DNA of 10,959 bases from an uncultured Brachyspira sp. GTDB lineage: Bacteria > Cyanobacteriota > Vampirovibrionia > Gastranaerophilales > Gastranaerophilaceae. The position numbers and the translations under genes are program-made. The stretch spans positions 1 to 10,959 of the forward strand of contig ONYB01000177.1 in assembly GCA_900321895.1 (NCBI GenBank), written 5' to 3'. The first letter of the stretch is position 1. Each line of letters begins with the position of its first letter. This document shows, in pieces, positions 6,619-10,959 of this stretch. A model generated the notes under the pieces. That model did not search any database. It was given only the letters and a program-made list of their open reading frames with translations, and was not told where the DNA came from.

Positions 6619-7842
6619 ATGACAACAGAAATCGGAAAATTAAATACAGTAATCATTAAACCGACAGAAAGACCGGATTCAGATATAAAGGTTTCAACTG
6701 TTGATACTGATGCATTTTTATCGTTAACAAATCGTTTTGGCTTGGGTAACGGTTTATCAAAAGTTGAAAAAAAAGATGTAATTTCAGGTGCTGTAGCTGA
6801 TGAAATTAATAAAATTCAAACAGAACAAGATCAAATTACTTCGATAATCAATGCAAATTCTAAAAAAACATTTTCAACCTTAAGCGATGTAAAACTTGCA
6901 GAAACAGTTCAAAGTAATGCAAAAACAATCGGATTTGTAAAATATTCAGGCAGCCGTAACATAAATGCAAAAACCGATACTACCGCTATTAAAAATTGTA
7001 TTGTAGCAAACAATTCATCAGAAAAACAATTAATATCTGATTCTATTGACTTGTTATGTAACTGGCTGGATAATTATATTACAAATTACGACAGCAAAAT
7101 TACGGAAGTCTTGAATCGTGGCTATTCTGAATTAAAGCAGTCATTTTTGCTAAGAATCAGACAGGCTATAGAAAATATGGATTTCGGAGTAGGCTTTGGT
7201 GACTATTCAGATCCTGACGATGAGAATACTTTAGGCAGTTATAGCTTTGCAAATACGGGTTATGACACTTTACATTTGAATATTAATCGTTCATTGTTGT
7301 TAAATGCAAAATACTTTATGCCGGAAAGACCATATTCTTCTTTAGATGAAATTAAAACAGCTTTGGCTAATGGAGATATCGAAGTAACAGATTTGGTTAC
7401 AAATCCTGTAATGTTTTTGGTTGATGATGAAGCATACAGCAATTATTGTAAAAATTATATAGCAAGTACACTTGTTCATGAAATTGTCCACTCAACACAC
7501 ATATATGATGAAGCGATTACATATTTCACAAATGATTGTTTTGACGATGATTTTTATAATCAAGATGTATCAGGATTTAGCCAAGAAACCTTGAGCTTTA
7601 TGCAAGCTTTAGGGGCTTATGATATAAGCTACGAAAGTGGAGCAACATCAACTGTAGATTATACAGACGGAATTCAATACGGTGATTTGTTAATTTCACA
7701 TAATCTTAACGGATTTAATGATGCTGTAGAACATGGTTGGCAAAAAATTCAGGACAATCCCGCTTTTGCTACTATTTTGCCTCAATTTACAAGCAAAGAA
7801 GATTGCAGAAAAGAATTGCTTAATTTCGCAGTTACTGCATAA
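6619..7842 (+). CDS. Putative zinc metalloprotease (HExxH protein)
   Basis: The protein has 407 residues and no signal peptide or transmembrane helix. The zincin signature HEIVH (H287, E288, H291) sits in a predicted helix after TLV. It is followed by H294 and by DEAITYF (E298), either of which might supply a third zinc ligand. The match is not a classic metzincin HExxHxxGxxH. Residues of about 61-90 (from DEINKIQTEQ to KKTFSTL) resemble the C-terminal coiled coil of the preceding protein (KKIDTEY... NVERSFKTF), suggesting a shared docking or targeting element. The middle (about 135-190) looks helical, and 188-225 is acidic and Gly/Asp-rich. The ATG has AAAGGA 12 bases upstream and lies 19 bases after the previous stop. 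Protease activity is inferred from one motif only. The family is not recognised, and the substrate, perhaps the partner protein, is unknown. Confidence 0.75.
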   Translation: MTTEIGKLNTVIIKPTERPDSDIKVSTVDTDAFLSLTNRFGLGNGLSKVEKKDVISGAVADEINKIQTEQDQITSIINANSKKTFSTLSDVKLAETVQSNAKTIGFVKYSGSRNINAKTDTTAIKNCIVANNSSEKQLISDSIDLLCNWLDNYITNYDSKITEVLNRGYSELKQSFLLRIRQAIENMDFGVGFGDYSDPDDENTLGSYSFANTGYDTLHLNINRSLLLNAKYFMPERPYSSLDEIKTALANGDIEVTDLVTNPVMFLVDDEAYSNYCKNYIASTLVHEIVHSTHIYDEAITYFTNDCFDDDFYNQDVSGFSQETLSFMQALGAYDISYESGATSTVDYTDGIQYGDLLISHNLNGFNDAVEHGWQKIQDNPAFATILPQFTSKEDCRKELLNFAVTA

Positions 7843-7848
7843 GAAGAA

Positions 7849-8057
7849 GATAGACCCCTCACCGAAATTTCTAACCTTCAACAGCGTTTCAGTTTGAAAT
7901 TTCTCCTCTCCCGTTGGTAGAGGTAAATACCACCCCGAATTTCGCTATTAAAATTTTTATCTGGTAAACGTTACTCAGGCTTTACCTCGCCCGTCTAGAT
8001 GATGAAAATAAATTTGAAACGTAGTTGAAAATTAGATTTTCAGGTGAGGGGTCTATC
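7849..8057. mobile_element. MITE-like inverted-repeat element, 209 bp
   Basis: The ends are a perfect 15-bp inverted repeat: GATAGACCCCTCACC at 7849-7863 and its exact reverse complement at 8043-8057. Similarity continues inward, imperfectly, for arms of about 79 and 77 bases ending at GAGGTAAA (7920-7927) and TTTACCTC (7981-7988), around a 53-base centre. The left arm holds a smaller hairpin, CCTCTCCC (7905-7912) against GGTAGAGG (7916-7923), with a GTT loop. No ORF of note lies inside. The ends can be read as TA-GACCCC...GGGGTC-TA, which would suit a TA target duplication as made by IS630/Tc1-mariner-type transposases, but this is inference. It fills the gap between two convergent genes, abutting the TAG stop at 8058-8060, and could fold in RNA as a bidirectional terminator. 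Confidence 0.65.
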
Positions 8058-9422
8058 CTACTTATTCACCTTTTCCAACTGCTTTTCAGCCCTATTCAGC
8101 CTGTTGATTTCTTTTTGTAACTCTTTGTTCTCCTCTTGCAGGTCACGGATAACCTTTTGACCTTGATATTGCTCGACGCTGTCGTTTTGAGAGGTCGTGC
8201 CTTTGATTTTGTCCTGATAATTGAATTCTTTTTTGTCTTTGTTAAATTCTGTACGTAATTCCTTCATGTTTGCGTTGTGCTCATCACGCATTTTCTTTAA
8301 TTCTGCCTTGTCTTTGGCTTTTGCTTCTTTTGCGTCCGCCTTTTCCATTCGCTTGACCTGTTTTTCCTCAATATTCAAAATATCAGGTGCAACAGCTCCG
8401 TCTTTGACCAGTTTAACCCCGTTCATGGCTATTTTTACATCTTTGTTGGTAAGCGAAATCAATCTTGCACCGCTTCCTTTGCTGTCTATACTCCAAGTTC
8501 CCAAAAATACGGGAGCGTTACCTGTGTAGGCATAAGCCGCCACGGCAACCCTATACGGGCTCAAGAGTTGAAACCCCAACGGGTAAATATCCCAACGCTT
8601 TTCTTCCAAATCCAAGCCCTTACGCTCTTTCCAGTAATATGAAATCGCATCACGCACCTCTGACAAGTCGTAAGAGGTTTTTGTTTCAAAATCGTAAACA
8701 ATAGGGGTTGTTTGCCAAATCCCGTCACGAGAACTCCCGACTTTTTCTTTGACAAGAAGTTTCGTTCCGTCAAAAGAAAAATCCACGGGTGTGAGAGTTC
8801 TAAAAATATATTTTTCTTTAACCGATTTGTCGGTAGATAAAATCGGATTAGGATTTCGGTGCATTACATTAGCTTTTTTTATTTTGTCCAGCGGAGTTCC
8901 CGTTTTATCTAACGGAATTACAAACAAATCGCACGCTACACCTGCACTTTCTGGATAGTAGTAAATTGCAGGATAAACCATCATCGTGTAATCAGGCGAG
9001 GTTATCCCCTGCTCGTTTATCATCCTTTGCGTATATATTTTTTTAGAAATTGAAAGTTCCGGACTTCCGGGCGGGTTGTTGTATCTGGAAATCTTGTAAA
9101 TCGGTTGTGGAACATATTTCATGTCCGATGGTTTGGTCATTTGCGGAATTTCTGTTTCCACCAGCGTTTTGTCCTTTGGTACAGACAAAAGTTCGTATTC
9201 CTCAACCGTCATATAACCCGACGGTTTTCTCTCAAGTTTTTGCTTTTGATAGCGGTCTCTTTCGTCCTGTTTGTGAACATTGTATAAGTATTCCGCATTT
9301 TTTGTTCTGTAATCCTTTTTGAAAGGATTTGACACTGAAACATTACTCCAATCAGGCATATCAACGGCATTTGCGGCACCACACAACAAAATCATCGCCA
9401 AGACTACGGAGCATTTTTTCAT
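8058..9422 (-). CDS. Exported protein of unknown function with C-terminal coiled coil
   Basis: The protein has 454 residues and I do not recognise the family. A signal peptide is clear: MKK, a hydrophobic core to about residue 15, and cleavage after ANA (residue 19). The C4 and C14 contexts are not lipoboxes. The mature part of about 20-340 is rich in aromatic and beta-type segments, with FSFDGTKLLV recalling beta-propeller blades, but no repeat is certain. From about 350 onward it is highly charged (Lys/Glu/Asp/Ala), with a likely coiled coil. A leucine-heptad segment (EENKELQKEINRLNRAEKQL) lies at the end. A periplasmic location is expected. It is the third gene of the kinase-regulator operon: the ATG is 2 nt after the regulator stop, with AAGAAGG (9435-9441) 12 bases upstream inside the regulator gene. 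It may be a sensor accessory or an output, both inferred. The TAG stop abuts the inverted-repeat element. Confidence 0.8.
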   Translation of the reverse strand: MKKCSVVLAMILLCGAANAVDMPDWSNVSVSNPFKKDYRTKNAEYLYNVHKQDERDRYQKQKLERKPSGYMTVEEYELLSVPKDKTLVETEIPQMTKPSDMKYVPQPIYKISRYNNPPGSPELSISKKIYTQRMINEQGITSPDYTMMVYPAIYYYPESAGVACDLFVIPLDKTGTPLDKIKKANVMHRNPNPILSTDKSVKEKYIFRTLTPVDFSFDGTKLLVKEKVGSSRDGIWQTTPIVYDFETKTSYDLSEVRDAISYYWKERKGLDLEEKRWDIYPLGFQLLSPYRVAVAAYAYTGNAPVFLGTWSIDSKGSGARLISLTNKDVKIAMNGVKLVKDGAVAPDILNIEEKQVKRMEKADAKEAKAKDKAELKKMRDEHNANMKELRTEFNKDKKEFNYQDKIKGTTSQNDSVEQYQGQKVIRDLQEENKELQKEINRLNRAEKQLEKVNK

Positions 9423-9424
9423 AC

Positions 9425-10090
9425 TTAAACAAGACCTTCTTTCATAGCCATAGCAGTAGCTTTGGCACGAGTTTTAACGTAAAGTTTTTGCAGAATGCTG
9501 TGAACGTGAGTTTTTGTCGTGGAAATCGTAATACAGAGTTTGTCTGCGATTTGCGGGTTTGTAAGCCCGTCGACGATTAGAGCCAAAACATCCATTTCAC
9601 GCTCTGTCAAGCCGTAAAGGTTTTTGCCGAGTTTGTAGTTAATTTCGCCACGTCTGCCTTCTGTCGGGTTCGTTCTTTTGATGTTTGTCAAAACGACCTT
9701 TGCAATGGCAGGGTCGAGCCAGCCCGTCCCTTCGCTTACCGCAACAACAGCAGAAATCGTTTGCTCAACTGTTGCACCTTTAGTTATATAACCGTCTGCA
9801 CCCGCTTGAAATGCATCAAAAATATCATCCTCGGTTTCTCTTGAGGTGTACATCAAAACTCTGATTTTCGGGTTGCTTTCCTTAATCAGGCGTGTTGCCT
9901 CAATCCCGTCAATAGTCGGCAATCCGATATCCATTATGACTAAATCGGGTTTTAGCCCAAGTGCCTTGTCTACGCCCTCCTGACCGTCCGTTGCCATATC
10001 TAAAATCTGAATATCAGGGTTCTTACTGAGGATTACGGAAAGGGCTACTCTTGCCATATCCTGATCTTCGATGATAAGTACCTTAACCAT
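9425..10090 (-). CDS. NarL/FixJ-family response regulator
   Basis: The protein has 221 residues, the usual length. The receiver domain (1-120) has the acidic pair E8/D9, the phospho-acceptor D54 in VIMDIGLP, the switch threonine T82 in MYTSR, and the conserved lysine K104 in YITKG. A linker of about 35 residues leads to a LuxR-type helix-turn-helix (about 157-215) with LTEREMDVL, GLTNPQIADKL and the recognition-helix region TTKTHVHSILQKL. Phosphorylation would promote dimer binding to promoter DNA. The gene overlaps the kinase gene by 8 nt (10083-10090), so the two are almost certainly a cognate pair with coupled translation. Its own ribosome site is weak (AGG only). All key residues are intact. 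Target genes are unknown; the co-transcribed exported protein 2 nt downstream is one candidate for shared function. Confidence 0.95.
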   Translation of the reverse strand: MVKVLIIEDQDMARVALSVILSKNPDIQILDMATDGQEGVDKALGLKPDLVIMDIGLPTIDGIEATRLIKESNPKIRVLMYTSRETEDDIFDAFQAGADGYITKGATVEQTISAVVAVSEGTGWLDPAIAKVVLTNIKRTNPTEGRRGEINYKLGKNLYGLTEREMDVLALIVDGLTNPQIADKLCITISTTKTHVHSILQKLYVKTRAKATAMAMKEGLV

Positions 10091-10959
10091 TGACTACCTG
10101 TCTTTCTTGTTTTTCAACATTTGTTAGTAAAAATGTAAATTCACTTCCTTTGTTTAACTTGCTGTCTAGCCAAATTTTTCCGCCGTGAGCCTCAATAATT
10201 TGTCTTGACAAATAGAGCCCGAGCCCCGTTCCTGTCGAACGTTTTCTGCTTGTTCCCTGAGAAAAACGATTAAACATGTTAGGGATATCTTCTTTTGGAA
10301 TGCCGTTGCCGTTGTCGGTTACGGAGAAAATCAAATCGCCTGACTGAATTTTAGCTAATATTTCGATTTCGCCGTCTTTGTTTGTGTAATTTACTGCATT
10401 TCCGCAAAGATTAATCATTACTCGCTTCAATTCCGACTTGTCCGCAGTAATTTCGGTTTTGTCGTCAATTCCTTCTGTTTTAAGGGTGAAGTTGATATTC
10501 TTTTTGAGGGCAAGCGGTTTTAATTCGTCGTAGCACTGCGTTACCAAATCCTTAATCGGGAATACGGTTTTGCAAAGTTCCAACTTTCCGCTCTCAAATC
10601 TGTAAACTTCTAACAAAGCATTAACAAGTCCCAGTAAATCCTCGTTGCTCTTTAACATTGTAGAAAGCAAAACAGCCTGCTTTTCATCAACCTTGCCCAA
10701 CGAGCCGTCAAGGAAGAATTTCAGCGTCTGAATTGCAGCCAAAAGCGGAGTTCTCAAGTCGTGAGTAAGAGTTGCGATAAAATCATCACGAAGTCGTTCT
10801 GTTTCTTTGTGTTTGCTTACGTCACGAATTACACCGACAAATTTTTCTTCATTTTCGTTTGAAATCGCTGCAAAATTAATCTCAACAGGAATTCTTTCAC
10901 GCCCGAGTGAATTCAAAATAAAGCAATCCTTGATGAGTACGTCTTTTGTATCTTTGTCA
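10083..10959 (-). CDS. Sensor histidine kinase, PAS-HisKA-HATPase (partial, 5' end beyond window)
   Basis: The reading frame stays open to the window edge, so the N-terminus is missing. At least 291 residues are present. The visible N-terminal part (ILNSLGRERIPVEINF to VGVIRDVSKHKETE) is the end of a PAS domain and its linker. Next is a HisKA dimerisation helix with the phospho-acceptor histidine in TLTHDLRTPLLA (codon at 10761-10763). Then comes a HATPase_c domain with an N box (NLCGNAVNYT), a G1 box (DNGNGIP), an F box (FNRFSQG) and a G2 box (GTGLGLYLSRQI). All catalytic motifs are intact, so autophosphorylation and transfer to D54 of the adjacent regulator are expected. A TTG at 10916 lies inside the PAS domain and is not a credible start. 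No transmembrane segment appears in the visible part, so the signal and location of the sensor are unknown. Confidence 0.93.
   Translation of the reverse strand, partial: DKDTKDVLIKDCFILNSLGRERIPVEINFAAISNENEEKFVGVIRDVSKHKETERLRDDFIATLTHDLRTPLLAAIQTLKFFLDGSLGKVDEKQAVLLSTMLKSNEDLLGLVNALLEVYRFESGKLELCKTVFPIKDLVTQCYDELKPLALKKNINFTLKTEGIDDKTEITADKSELKRVMINLCGNAVNYTNKDGEIEILAKIQSGDLIFSVTDNGNGIPKEDIPNMFNRFSQGTSRKRSTGTGLGLYLSRQIIEAHGGKIWLDSKLNKGSEFTFLLTNVEKQERQVVNG

Noticed and set aside
7477..7510. Metzincin signature (HExxHxxGxxH)
   Set aside because: The glycine and third histidine are not in register. Only HEIVH, with H294 and E298, is seen.
7905..7923. Stand-alone intrinsic terminator for the metalloprotease gene
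   Set aside because: The hairpin has a mismatch and no T-run after it. It is better explained as part of the larger inverted-repeat element.
8058..10959. Higher GC to the right of the inverted-repeat element, as a sign of transfer
   Set aside because: By eye the right end looks richer in G+C than the metalloprotease gene, but the two-component genes are conserved core types and the difference was not measured. Ordinary variation between genes is enough.

Overview
The window is low-GC DNA and looks like a chromosomal segment of a gut-associated Gastranaerophilales bacterium (Melainabacteria/Vampirovibrionia, the non-photosynthetic sister group of Cyanobacteria). The main reason is the protein starting at 4599. 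Its N-terminus (MGMSAAQARLL..., then a SVSDAKVRL-like stretch) and its C-terminal helix (KDKRYEMDQKKIDTEY... ending NVERSFKTFG) match, from memory, a style recurrent in predicted proteins of that order. This assignment is recognition, not a database result.

Layout, left to right. (1) At 114-836 (+) is an exported von Willebrand factor A protein. It converges, with only 2 bp between the stop codons, on a two-gene minus-strand operon. That operon holds a YdjC/ChbG/HpnK-family deacetylase (2623-3465) and, coupled through an ATGA overlap, an exported two-HKD phospholipase-D-like protein (839-2626) with EF-hand-like loops near both ends. (2) Divergent from the deacetylase is a GtrB/Dpm1-type GT2 glycosyltransferase (3546-4499). 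Together the two resemble the sets that build and then de-N-acetylate a polyprenyl-phosphate sugar. (3) After a palindrome-containing gap comes a two-gene plus-strand unit. It encodes a 666-residue GLUG/beta-helix protein held between helical ends (4599-6599) and a 407-residue HExxH putative zinc metalloprotease (6619-7842). Both carry a related helical motif, and neither has a classical signal peptide. (4) A 209-bp element with 15-bp perfect terminal inverted repeats (7849-8057) fills the gap to the next, convergent gene. (5) The right end is a minus-strand operon read from the window edge: a PAS/HisKA/HATPase histidine kinase (5' end cut off), a NarL/FixJ response regulator overlapping it by 8 nt, and, 2 nt further on, an unrecognised exported coiled-coil protein.

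The common theme is the cell envelope and surface: exported VWA and PLD proteins, polyprenyl-sugar chemistry, a surface-type beta-helix protein with a protease partner, and a two-component system co-transcribed with a periplasmic protein. The most novel-looking part is the 4599-7842 unit. No tRNA, rRNA, CRISPR array or complete insertion sequence was found.
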